A stretch of DNA of 64,000 nt, taken from contig OX336388.2 in NCBI GenBank assembly GCA_946902985.2, positions 225,888,467 to 225,952,466 on the forward strand, written 5' to 3'. Both the position numbers and the translations under genes were made by a program. Under the pieces are notes generated by a model, which saw nothing but the letters and a program-made list of their open reading frames with translations, was not told the origin of the DNA and searched no databases. Below, piece by piece: positions 46,951 to 57,848 of this stretch. Position 1 is the stretch's first letter; every line of letters begins with the position of its first letter. Source of the stretch: Meconema thalassinum (taxonomy: Eukaryota > Arthropoda > Insecta > Orthoptera > Tettigoniidae).

Positions 46951-47291
46951 AGGCTACATTAATAAGTAAAAACTGGATGTACTGAAGGAAAATATTGAGA
47001 AGGAGGGAATGAAAATCAGTGTAGAGAAAAGTAAGACAATGGTAATGACAAGAGGAAAGAAAGAAGGAAATGTGATTGTTAACATTGGAGATGTAGATCC
47101 GGAAGTAGTAGCGAGCACTTCAAATATTTTGAAAGTGAATTGATGGAAAATGCAAGATTAGATGTGGAGATCAACAAGAGGTTACAATGAGGGATTGTTT
47201 TCTATCATTAGGTTCGGAGTTTAATTTGGGATTAAGGCAAACCACTGAAGGCTAAAGAAGTGATGTACAAGACCTATTACTCAACAATAAT

Positions 47292-48322
47292 GACATTTTG
47301 GAAATGATTGGAATAAAGTACAGGGATAGGAGGGTGGTATACAATCTATACAGAAACCAGACAGCAGTCATTCGAGCTGAAGGACATGAGAGAGAAGCTG
47401 GTATTCAGAAAGGTGTTAGGCAAGGCTGCAACTTATCACTCATACTTTTCAATCTTTACATTGAACAAGCAATGGACGAAATTGGAGAGAAATTTAAAGT
47501 GGGAGTGAAGATTCAAGGAGAAATAATTTCAACTCTGAGATTTGCCGATGACATCGTCATCTTGGCCGAGACGCCTGAGGATTTGAATGTCTTTTTGAAT
47601 GGTATGGACTCCGTCTTGAGGAAACAATTCATGATGAAAATTAATAAATATAAAACAAAAATATTGGAATGCAATCGCAATAAATCAGAAACCTCTATGT
47701 GCATCAAATTGGCAGGGGAAAAACTAAAGGAAGTAGGAGACTTCTGTTACTTAGGAAGCAAAATAACCAGAGATGGATGAAGCAAAGAGGATATAAAAAG
47801 TAGCTTGGCTCAGGCAAGGAAAGAATTTCTACAAAAAAAGGAATCTGTTGACATCGAATGTAGATTTAGGTATTAGGAAGACATTTTTGAAAACCTTTGT
47901 CTGGAGCGTGGCGCTCTATGGAAGTGAAACTTGGACTATTGGTGCACCAGAAAAGAGGAGAATTGAACCGTTTGAAATTTGGTGTTACAGGAGAATGATG
48001 AAGATCACATGGGTAGATAGGGTTACAAACGAAGAGGTATTAAGGCGAGTGGGAGAGGAGAGATGTTTCTGGCGACTGCTAATGAAGAGAAGAGATAGGT
48101 TGGTAGGACACATACTAAGACACCCAGGAATAGCAAGCTTAGTTATGGAAGGAATGGTCGAGGACAAGAACCGTAGGGGTAGACCAAGGTTAGAGTATGT
48201 TAAACAGATAGCCTCGGATGTAGGGTGTGGTAGCTATGTAGAGATGAAACGATGAGCTCAGGACAGGGAGGCATGGAGGGCTGCATCAAACCAGTCAAAA
48301 GACTGAAGACTCAAACAACAAC
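47292..48322 (+). mobile_element. LINE C copy 4, RT plus C-terminus
   Basis: The longest LINE C copy here. It reads KYRDRRVVYNLYRNQTAVIR, GVRQGCNLSLILFNLYIEQA, RFADDIVILAETPEDLNVFL and VGDFCYLGSKITRDG, then TGA at 47778-47780 and a frame change, then FVWSVALYGSETWTIGAPEK and RVGEERCFWRLLMKRRDRLV. It is inserted in LINE F, with similar 13-base flanks on both sides (caacaataatgac and caacaacaatgac). Confidence 0.85.
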
Positions 48323-48342
48323 AATGACTTATGGAGCAGAAA

Positions 48343-48985
48343 TTATTTATTTAATCGTATGGTGAGTACAACAAGGAATTCATAAGTCCAGGTGCAAAAT
48401 CTTCAACCACACAGCAGCACTTTCTGATAGATGAAAAAGGTCGCAGGGGCTTCCAGAGTAGGCATGAAGAGGACATCGCAGGATGACATGGTCAATGGTC
48501 TGCTCCTCTTCACGGCATTCACACATTGGAGAATCCATCCAGTCCCACTAATGGCGCAAGAAATTACAGCGCCCATGCCCAGTTCTCAGTTTGTTGAGGC
48601 GACACCTTAGTTTTCTTGGGAGCTCCAATCCATTCAATTTCCGAGTTGGATTTATCTCATGAGCATTAGTACCAGATGTTGAATTTGACCACTCTTCCTG
48701 CCAGCTCCAGTTTAGGTTAAAATTGTCCCTCAAGAGTCGGCTGGCCAATACACTTGCTGGTCTCCTAGATCGAAGTCGTTGTGGCGATGGGTAACAAAAT
48801 TCCTGGTGAACTCGTAATGAGGGAGATGATCGGATCTTCTTTGCTTCTCTGAGCAGAGCTTCCTTTCTCCTCAGGTGGGGTGGTGGGATATGGCTAAGAA
48901 TGGGTAACCAGTGGCGAGGTGGAGACTTGACAGTACCAGTTATGCAGCGCATGGTTTCATTCAACTTAGTATCTACTTTATGCAC
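48343..48985 (-). mobile_element. Jockey-like LINE B copy 2, 5'-truncated
   Basis: The frame 48985-48548 reads MHKVDTKLNETMRCITGTVK, SPPRHWLPILSHIPPPHLRR and LELPRKLRCRLNKLRTGHGR, closely matching 39141-40100. The T-rich 3' end (TTATTTATTTAATCGTATGG) is the same as in the longer copy. It is inserted in LINE F 20 bp from LINE C copy 4. Confidence 0.88.
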
Positions 48986-49424
48986 AACGACGAGGAGAGA
49001 TGAAGGTAGAATTCAGGCAACCGAAATGAAATTCCTGAGGAGTATGGTACAGAAGACTAGGAGAGATAGAGTGAGAAATGAAGACATTCGAAAGGAAGTG
49101 AATCTACAGAAGCTGAATGATAACCTGGAGTAGAACAGAATGAGATGGTATGGACATGTGAAAAGGATGAATGATGAAAGAATGTTGAAACAAGTGATGA
49201 AGAGACGGATGACTGGAAAGAGAGGGATGAGGATGACCTAGAGTACGGTGGATGGATTTAGTGAAGGACAGTGTGAGAGAACGAAACCTGGAGTGGAGTG
49301 CAGTGGTTGAGGAAGTTGGTGGACAAAGTTAAGTGCAGGGGTGTCATATTTGCTCCAACCAGGCTTAAATTGGAAAACGGTAATTGATGATGATGATGGC
49401 ATCCGTAAGTGCTGATATTCGAAT

Positions 49425-50275
49425 TCACTTGTTAAATCTTATACTCGAATACACTTGTGGATGCAGGTGCGGCGGCGAAAGAAGATCATGCAGATTCAGA
49501 GTAGACACGAATATGGATTTTTAATCGCGCTTTTGGGCTTAACATGTGATCCTCGATATCATGGCTATAAGCCCCGAATTTCTCCTGATGACCTGTGAGT
49601 TTACAGTCTCTTATTATTATCATCATCGTTCACCTAGCTAGGCTGTCCCAGCCGAGCTGCTCGCCAGTGTGGAGCGGAGTATCCCCGCCTTGCGTGAGTT
49701 AACCTACAACATGCAATACAGCACTGCTGTGGGAGGCTGCCGTCACTGCGCGGTTGATACATCAAGACTGGCAGAAAGCGCATGAACTTGTGCTCTGACC
49801 ATCGCCCAGTGACGTATTGACTATCATCCCCAGTCCCTCTCCAACCGTGCTCCGAGCATCCCTGCTGAGTACTCGTGTGCATGCATACTCAAACTCGTGG
49901 ATTTGGAACAGCCCGACCTAGGCCATGCCAGAACGATTGTATAATAATATTCAGAATCAGTCTTCATACGATATTTACTAAAGACTTTCTACGTTTTAAC
50001 AAGCTCTTAATAGAAGTATCTGGGAAGATAGAGGACTTGTCCATGTCTGTTTGGTATGTTAAGATCTCTTCAGTTGCAGAGCTCAGTGAATCGACAAGTT
50101 ATAAAACAATAGGGTTTGACAAGAGGTAGCCGTCATCTTCAAGAATACTGTCTACATCGCCACGGAACAAACAGTATGATTAGTTTGAAGGAGCTGTCAG
50201 CCCAATCACGGTTAAAGACAGGAAATATTTTGGGGGAGGGATGAAAATGTAGTAACATTAACCCTTGAGAACGGG
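49425..50275. other. No gene recognised
   Basis: No domain and no match to the other families in the window. Confidence 0.45.
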
Positions 50276-50277
50276 CG

Positions 50278-51678
50278 TGAAACAAGAAGTTCCGTGACGA
50301 ACTAAAGAGCCTATTCTTCTTAAAATTTAAGATTCATGCCAATTATTAATCTAAATGGATCAATGACGAAATTAAGTTGGTAATATCGAAATTTCTAATT
50401 AGTCCGAGATACACTATTCCTGGCATAATGTAGCTTAATATAGCACTACAGTTGGCAGCCCTGGAAACTGAATATATTCTTAGTTCTTTCTCTTAAGCTA
50501 CAGAATACAAAAGTTGGTTGAAGTCCAATGAATAGCATGGACGTTACATGCAGTTAGACATTGGATCTAACAGCGCGCGTAAAATGATGTTGGCAACAAT
50601 GACATGCATGTGTCGGTCAGAGATGATCTGAAATAATATGATCTATTGTTGTGCCAATTTTGAATGAAATCCATTAGTTTGTATAGAAGTTACATGCATA
50701 TTAAAATTGGACCTATCAGCAGGCTTACAATCATGTTGGCAGCACTGACGTAATTAGTTACTCCAAATTAATCTAGAATGCCAGGAACTATACGTGTACA
50801 AAGTTTAGAGCTATTGGCTTGCATACTTTCTGATATATTGATATCAGGGTAACAAAAATTGAGACAGTATTTATTAACAGTTGGCAGCCCTGGTCTTAAG
50901 AAGACGCATAGTCATATCTGTTATGGTACACATAGCACATACGAAATTTGGTTGAAATCCAATTGATAGTATAGAAGTTACATGTATTTAAATTTAGACC
51001 TATCAGCAGGCTGAGAATAATGTTGGTAGCACTGACGTATATTAGTTACTCCAAATTAATATAGAATGTCAGGTAGTATACGTGTGCATAGTTTAAAGCT
51101 GTCGGCTTGAATACTTTCTGATATATTGGTATTTTGATAAAAGAAATTGAGAGCATTTATTAACAGTTGGCAGCCCTGGTGGCCCCGTAAGAATACGCTC
51201 AGTCATATCTGTTTATGTACACACAGTACATACGAAATTTTGGTTGAATTCCAATTGATAGTGTAGAAGTTATATGCATTAAATATTGGACCTATCAGCA
51301 GACTCAGAATCATTTTGGCAACACTGTCATATATGGCCTCCTGGAAATTAAACTGAAATAGTATTATCTATATGTGTGCCAATTTTGAAATAGCTCCCAT
51401 GCATACCTTCCAAGATATGCAACATGGAGCTCAAGTTTCAATTGCTATTTTCTAGCAGTTGGTATCACTGACCTCATTTCCAGATACGGCATTGAGATAT
51501 TCAGATATAGATCTTTAATCATACCAAATTTTGTTTCGATAGCTGCAGCCGTTTAGGAGTTGATAGGGGGGGGGGGGGCACACACACAGCCAGACTGACA
51601 GACAGACACACATTTTGCCGGATCGATCTCATAAGTCTACTTTTTCCTCATTTTTTGTAAAAGGAAAAGTAGGCTAAA
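50278..51678 (+). repeat. Family G element, copy 2
   Basis: 5' hairpin at 50288-50303 and 3' hairpin at 51630-51676, as in copy 1. The marker GTTGGCAGCCCTGG occurs at about 50452, 50879 and 51166, one more unit than in copy 1. A G run and CA-rich tract precede the 3' hairpin. Noncoding. Confidence 0.72.
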
Positions 51679-52370
51679 AATATAACACGAGGACTCGCGC
51701 CGGGTCATTTTGACCCATAGTGTGTCACTCCCTTTTTGTCGTAGTCGTACGGATTATAATGAAGTAATTTTGCACCTGGTGTCTTCCTATGAACTATTCC
51801 CAATATAAAGTGAGGTTTATTTATATTTTTCAAAATTAACATGCTGAGAAATGACAATTTGGCCTTGATAGTGGCGGTAAAGAAGTCATTTTTTTTTAAC
51901 AAAGGAGCTGATGACCAAGGGGTCCCTAGAACCTAAACATGGAACAACAAGAACGTGAGCTATGTGATTGTGCTGCACCAACATATTTGGATTTGCCCCT
52001 TATTTTTAACAGGTTGTCCCAACTAACGTAAGACGGAAATTGTCACGCGAGAACTGGCGCCTTGGGTAAATCTGACCCCACCGTAAGTAATATAGAAATA
52101 ACTTGAGTGTTCCAAAAGCTATGGACCTGTTTCTTTTGCAGGGTGAAGTTCAAGGCTAGGAAGGAAGGTGCAGTAAGTGACAGGAAATAAGGGATGACCA
52201 AAACGAAAATATAGAGCATTATTTAAACCTCGGGTTGGCTCAAGGATGGAATGGTCTGCCAAAACTGCAGCACAGGCTGGATAATTTACTTCTTGGAAGT
52301 TGCTGCGATACAGATACTTTTAATAAAGTAACACATTGGTACTTTCCCGTTACTTGATTTAAAATAGCTG
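51679..52370. other. AT-rich stretch with two piggyBac-like terminal motifs
   Basis: ACTCGCGCCGGGTCATTTTG (about 51694) and ACTGGCGCCTTGGGTAAATC (about 52057) are followed by ACCC and resemble piggyBac-type ends. They are in direct orientation, so they do not delimit one element. Confidence 0.3.
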
Positions 52371-52757
52371 TTGGTTGGTTCCTCAGTTTAGGGGCTGCGA
52401 CAGCGCGGTCATGAAGCCTCGTGTACTTTGGGTGTGTGTAGAATCTGTCTGATAACCGGTGTTAATTGTGATGGCCGTATTAGTGTGAGTTATCTGTAAT
52501 TCAGGTAAGGACTCCAGACGATCGATTTCAAGTAGTTCCTACTTTTGCTACCAAATGCACCGTCAACGACTCGAGCCGCGAACTTAGCTACTAGATGCTA
52601 CCACGACCGGCACCTGGCGGCGAACGTTGGAATTAATAGAGCGTTAATCCAACCTAACCTACAAATTTAGATTCTAACAATTGTAGTCAGTGGAAGATTC
52701 CAAAATATGCCATAAATCTAGGACATGGGCCTGCCAGCTTTACTTCCCCTCCGAAGG
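52371..52757 (-). mobile_element. SINE 3 copy
   Basis: Reverse copy from GTTGGTTGGTTCCTCAG to GCTTTACTTCCCCTCCGAAG; the tRNA-like head is missing. It faces the plus-strand copy at 52768. Confidence 0.82.
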
Positions 52758-52960
52758 AATCTTCTATGTCCAAACCAGTCCGAAGTCATCTGCTATTCTA
52801 TGAGCGTTAAAAAGCCCTCAGTATGCCTTCCTTCGGAGGGGAAGTAAAGCCGGCGGGTCCATGTCATAGATTTATGGCATGTAATAGAGCCTTCCACTAA
52901 CTACAATAATGTGTGAAGCTAAATTTGTAGTTTACATTTGATTAACGCTCTATTAAGTTC

Positions 52961-54038
52961 GAGAAAAATGCAGAGCTGTATTTTGTAAAATGGCTAATGT
53001 GTTTAAGAGCCATTACTTCTCGATGGAAACAAAATTAAGATTTCTACCTTGCTATAGCCAATATATTCCATTCTTTTCTATGGAGCTGGGACTTGGACAT
53101 TGAAGGAGACAATGGGCAAGCGACTTGAGGCATTTGAGATATGGCTCTCTAGCGGAATGCTTAGTGTGTGTGCCATGGACAGATAAAATTAAAACAATGA
53201 CATTCTACACAAAATTAATAAAAAAGAAGTCATGAAAACAGTAAAAAGCAGAAAGCTACAATATTTAGGTCATGTAATGCGGAATGGATACAGCTATAAA
53301 CTGCTGCAGAACATTCTTCAAGGAAAGATTCCTGGCAAAAGAGGACGGGAAAGAACAACATCTTGGCTTGGAAACTTAAGAACATGGACTTCACACACGA
53401 GTGAAGCGGCTTCGGTGGTGTAGTTGTTAGGATGCTGAGCTTCTATGCCCAAGATAGCGGGTTCAAATCCGGCCGAAGTCTTCGGATTTTTTAAGAGCGT
53501 TAAAATCCCTCAGTATGCCTTCCTTCGGAGGGGAAGTAAAGCCGGCGGTCCCATGTCATAGATTTATGGCGTGCTAAAAAACCTTCCACTAATTACACCT
53601 GTGTGAGGCTAAATTGTATCGGTTAGGAATGTAAACAACGCTCTTAGGTTCCTACGTTCGTTGCTAACAGCCGACTTCGGTGGCGTCTAGTAGCTAAGTT
53701 CTGAACTGGGCCTAGTAGTCGTTGATGGTGGCGTTTGGCAGCAAAAGTAGGAACTATATGAAAAAAAAAATCAAAGTTGCAGTTCTCACTTGAATTAAAA
53801 AACAGATACACACACTAACACAGCCATCACAATTAACACCGGTTATCAGACAGATTCTACACACACCCAAAGTACACGGGGCTACATGACCACGTTGTCG
53901 CAGCCCCTAAACTGAGGAACCAACCAACCAACACACGAGTGAAGAACTATTCAGAATATCCAAAACTGAAATAACTAGTGATGGTCACCAACATCCGGAA
54001 CGGGTAGGCACAAGAAGAAGAAGAAGAAGCAGAAGAAG
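52961..54038 (+). mobile_element. LINE G fragment carrying a younger SINE 3
   Basis: The ORF2 tail reads YGAGTWTLKETMGKRLEAFE, VMKTVKSRKLQYLGHVMRNG, LLQNILQGKIPGKRGRERTT and SWLGNLRTWTSHTSE. After the inserted SINE it continues with ELFRIS, then a degraded end and a GAA repeat. Stops occur in the left part. Confidence 0.82.
53407..53930 (+). mobile_element. SINE 3, full-length reference copy
   Basis: 524 bp with a perfect 14-bp TSD (acacacgagtgaag at 53393-53406 and 53931-53944). The head CGGCTTCGGTGGTGTAGTTG carries the A box, GGGTTCAAATCC is the B box, and the 3' end is AACCAACCAACCA. This copy defines both ends of SINE 3. Confidence 0.95.
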
Positions 54039-54304
54039 AAGTTCCAACGTTCACCACCAGGTGCTGTTTGCGGTGGCATCTAGTAGCCAAGTTCGCGGCT
54101 ATGTGTCGTTGACTGTAGCATTTGGTAGCAAAAGTAGGAACTACTTGAAACTAGTCGCCTGCAGTCCTTACCTGAATTACAGATAACACACACTAATACA
54201 GACATCACAATTGACACCGGTTATCAGACAGATTCTACACACAGCCAAAGTACACGAGGCTACATGACCGCGTTGTCGCAGCCCCTAAACTGAGGAACCA
54301 ACCA

Positions 54305-54800
54305 AACCATCTTCATGAGAGGAATTCAAGCCCGCAATGTTACCGTTCTTCTTGTGACACACCTGTCGATGGATGTGACCGATTGAGCCGATTAGGAATG
54401 GAATGAGAGGGGAAGTGATCCCACCTCCGGAAATGTTTCAACTTGTAGACATTGCCGACCCTCCAAGTCAAACCTGTCGGAGTCATGTCCCAGGTCAAAG
54501 AGCTTTCAACAGTTTAAAACAACGAAGCGAATTGGTAATGATGGATTTTTCCCCTATCCGTTAATCGTATTTCTGTTTATAACCGTCAATTCAATGGAAA
54601 ATCATAATGATACGTTTGAATGGCAACTCAGTCAAACAGATAGCACTGGCTAGGGGTAGGATTATCGCTTTATTAAACCTTCGCGATCAAATATATCGAG
54701 ATTATAGCGTCGCGATAAACAACCGTGGGTGGGCTACCATGACACTAGTCTCTCTGATGGAAGAGATCGTTTATCTTCAGATATAGGCTACGAGGGTCAA
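54305..54800. other. No gene recognised
   Basis: No repeat or coding match seen. Confidence 0.45.
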
Positions 54801-54860
54801 ATGTTTGGTGCTTTTCAGTCGGTCAACACGATTGTACCCAAATGAGATTAATAAATGCAC

Positions 54861-54905
54861 TTGGATGACCAGTTTCGATCAACAAGTGATCATCATCAGA
54901 ACCAT
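54861..54905 (-). ncRNA. Hammerhead-ribozyme-like motif (Penelope type)
   Basis: On the minus strand CTGATGA (54899-54893) is followed by one extra T, a perfect stem GATCA/TGATC with loop CTTGT, then GAAACTGGTC (54876-54867). GAAA, a two-pair stem III and GTC match the minimal hammerhead core described for Penelope-like retroelements. Bases flanking the core give a stem I of four pairs with one mismatch. The unpaired T after CTGATGA is a defect. No Penelope reverse transcriptase is in the window. Confidence 0.5.
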
Positions 54906-54954
54906 TATACTTAGGCTATAAAATCTATGTCTGTAAATAATGGTGAAAATATTT

Positions 54955-55905
54955 ACAATATATACAATTATTGTTACTTAGGAAGCAAAATAACCAGTGA
55001 TGGACGAAGCAAAGAGGGTATAAAAAGTATGTTGGCTCAGGCAAGGAAATCATTTCTACAAAAAAGGAATTTGTTGACATCGAATATAGATTTAGGTATT
55101 AGGAAGTCATTTTTGAAAGACTTTGTCTGGAGCGTGGCGCTCTATGGAAGTGAAACTTGGACTGTTGGTGCAGCAGAAAAGAGGAGAATTGATGCGTTTG
55201 AAATGTGGTGTTACAGGAGATTGATGAAGATCAGATGGGTGGATAGGGTTACAAACGAAGAGGTATTAAGACGCGTGGGAGAGGAGAGATGTTTCTGGCG
55301 ACTGCTAATGAAGAGAAGAGAAGGTTGGTAGGACACATACTGTACTAAGACACCCAGGAATACCAAGCATAGTTATGGAAGGAAGGGTAGAGGACAAGAA
55401 CTGTAGGGGTAGACCAAGGTTAGAATATGTTAAACAGATTGCCTGGGATGTAGGGTGTGGTAGCTATATAGAGATGAAACTATTAGCTCAGGACAGGGAG
55501 GCATGGAGTGCTGCATCAAACCGACTGAAAAGCACCAAACTTTTTTTTTTGTCGTGTAACCTCCTGAGAGGCCGAGTGCAGGTCTTTCTAGTCGACGCCC
55601 GTGGGCGACCTGCGCGTCGGGATGAGAGATGGAATGGATGAAGATGAATGAAACTGGGCAAGGATGTGGAAGGAAGCTGCCGTGGCCTGTCAGAAGGTAC
55701 TGTCCCAGCATTTGCCTGGTGTTGAAAATGGGAAACCACGGAAAACCATTTCAAGGACAGCCGACGGTGGGGCTCGAACCCATGCGTCTACCGAGTCAGC
55801 AGAGAGCTTGGTCCCTTGACCTAACGCAGCGCTTTAGCCCGCGCAGCCACTACTGTCGGTAAACGTTTGTTTACTAAGGCTGAAGACTCAAACAACAGCA
55901 ATTAT
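54955..55905 (+). mobile_element. LINE C copy 5, interrupted by SINE 4
   Basis: Reads YCYLGSKITSDGRSKEGIKS, MLAQARKSFLQKRNLLTSNI, YGSETWTVGAAEKRRIDAFE and RVGEERCFWRLLMKRRE, a frame change near 55320, then VEDKNCRGRPRLEYVKQIAW and LAQDREAWSAASN. The 3' end GCTGAAGACTCAAACAACAG (55879-55898) lies on the far side of SINE 4. Confidence 0.85.
55536..55865 (-). mobile_element. SINE 4, tRNA-derived head
   Basis: On the minus strand the head AGTAGTGGCTGCGCGGGCTA (A-box-like) and GGGTTCGAGCCCC (B box) are followed by CGTGGTTTCCCATTTTCAAC, CCAGGCAAATGCTGGGACAG and an A10 tail (T run at 55541-55550 on plus). The body is shared with SINE 1. No clean TSD was found. Confidence 0.8.
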
Positions 55906-56835
55906 TTAGTTGCAGTATTAGTTAAGATAACACAACTCGTCAATATTTGGTAGTTGTGATGTTTTGTTGAGATACTGGAAGTGGTGATTGACCTCCGAAA
56001 TTTGCCGACCGTAAGGTCGGAGTAAAGTCCCGGTAAACATTCGATCCTTCTTACCATGTTCTGGCTAATGTTTACGGAAGGTTGGCAGATCTGCGCATAA
56101 TTTTCAACAGTTGGTACACATTTCTGGTTCGATTTACAGATTTCTTGATACCTCTCAATAGTTGGCATGAGTGTGTCTGCGACAGGGAGTAAATAATAAA
56201 TATATATTTTATATTCCTTGATCTGGATCTGTGTTCTTGGCGCAATATGTTTGTTACGTTACAATATAAAGTGAAATATTCGATATGGAAGGACAATTAT
56301 CTCCAAATGAGACAAAAAAAGGCCTCAAGAGGAAACGTTTCGTCAAACGGAATCGTCTTAAGAAAGTCTTGATCATCTAACTCCTCGTAAAAATCACTTC
56401 GATTCTTATATACTTTTCGTCTCCTTCTTTGAACAGCATCAGCATTTACGAAACCCATGAAATTAGGCATATTGACGATGTATGTAATCAGCTGGCGTTG
56501 AGATTATAATAGAAAATCTGGCAGTAAAGCAGTTTACGGGAGGAGAATCCTCCGGTCAAATTCACTGCCGGTTAAGGCTTATTTTACTGTCAGTTTGTCA
56601 CTAACCGGATATTGTAAGAATCAAGTTCCAGGAAACTTGCCGTAAAAGTGCCAGTCAAGATTTAACCGGAGATTGTAAGAACGGGCCTTACAGTAAGATA
56701 TATGGTACCGTACTTATACATGCTCCTGTCCTAGATGGAGTAGAAATGCAAAACAGAAGAAGAGGAATGCGCGCGGAAGTCAGTCGGCGCATTGTTGACG
56801 TTTGTCAAGTATGGATGTGAGTCGACTAGAACAAC
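55906..56835. other. No gene recognised
   Basis: No frame or repeat recognised; 56520-56700 contains repeated CCGGTTAAGG/CCGGAGATTG-like words that may belong to a small degraded element. Confidence 0.4.
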
Positions 56836-56839
56836 GTGC

Positions 56840-57545
56840 ATACGTAACAAGTAGTTCCGTAAAGAACTAAATAACCTACTTTCATATATCCTACTTATGT
56901 TAATTGTCTCTATCAATATACAAAATTTCAGTTTGATTGCTGTAATAGATTCGTAGATATTGAGAACCGTCTTAATATTTCAGATGGTCGCCATGTTAGA
57001 TTTTTATATATGGGCCTTAGAGTTATGTACTATTACATGAAGATTATTGTGTAGGTGTATTATTCAAGCTTCAATTGCATGATTAGGACACAAGAAATAA
57101 AAACGAGTTTTTAAAATTACGCTCAGCTGCCATCTTGTGGTTATACAAATAATTTAAATAAATTACATGCCAGTGGATTAAAATTGATATAAGCATATAC
57201 CGTACCAAGTTTCACTGCGTTCGGATAGTTAAATCGCGAGAAATATCCATTTGAATATATAAATTTCGCGTCGCCGCCATGTTGGATATGTCCTCACCAG
57301 GTTATTGAATGTTCCATAGGTGAACTAATATTTATAGCCTCTATCAACATACCAAATTTCAGTTTGATTGCTGTCATATATTAATAGATATTGGCAACCG
57401 TCTAAATATTTCGGATGGTCGCCATGTTGGATTTTAATATTGTAGGCCATAGAGCTATGAACTATTAGATGACGATTAATATGTACGTTCATTATTCAAA
57501 CGTTGATTTCGATCGCATGATTAGGACACAATAAGGCGCAACAGT
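56840..57545 (+). repeat. Family G relative with two diverged units
   Basis: Starts with the same 5' hairpin type (AGTTCCGTAAAGAACT, 56853-56868). Two units share CAATATACAAAATTTCAGTT or close variants, ATGGTCGCCATGTT and GCATGATTAGGACACAA at about 56910-57090 and 57340-57530. The family 3' hairpin is absent. Confidence 0.6.
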
Positions 57546-57848
57546 ACACTATTAGATGTGTTTGATTGAGGAGATTTGTAGCCACTCACTTGATGATCAG
57601 CGTGAAGTCAGGCACGACTCTCCGTAAATAACACAAATCACAGCTGGGAAGGAATACAGAACAATTTTATTGCAATGCATCATTTTGTACGTTAAGGTCA
57701 CACTAATTGGACTGTTTGAAAGCTTTCTTCCCTCACTAGTGATGGTCACGACAAATACTGCTGTGTCACCAAACCATCTACTCACTAGGCTCAGGGATCT
57801 CCAAAATATAGTCCGGTCCACGATGACAACTTCTGTGTATAGCCAGAT

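Larger units (their letters stand above)
46951..49399 (+). mobile_element. LINE F, split by two other LINEs
   Basis: The left piece (46975-47291) reads LDVLKENIEKEGMKISVEKS and KTMVMTRGKKEGNVIVNIGD, then broken frames. A scrap at about 48323-48342 gives the MTYGAE segment. The right piece (48986-49399) gives TTRRDEGRIQATEMKFLRSM, VQKTRRDRVRNEDIRKEVNL, then RMRWYGHVKRMND and SYLLQPGLNWK, ending in a GAT repeat. Together they follow the usual order of an ORF2 tail with the LTYGAETWxL motif in the middle. The 25-bp TSD at both ends fits target-primed integration. There are several stops. Confidence 0.85.
52768..54304 (+). mobile_element. SINE 3 copy split by LINE G
   Basis: 52768-52960 is the left part and 54039-54304 the right part (GTTCCAACGTTCACCACC to AACCAACC). 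AAGTTC is duplicated at the break (52955-52960 and 54039-54044), marking the insertion of LINE G. Confidence 0.85.
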
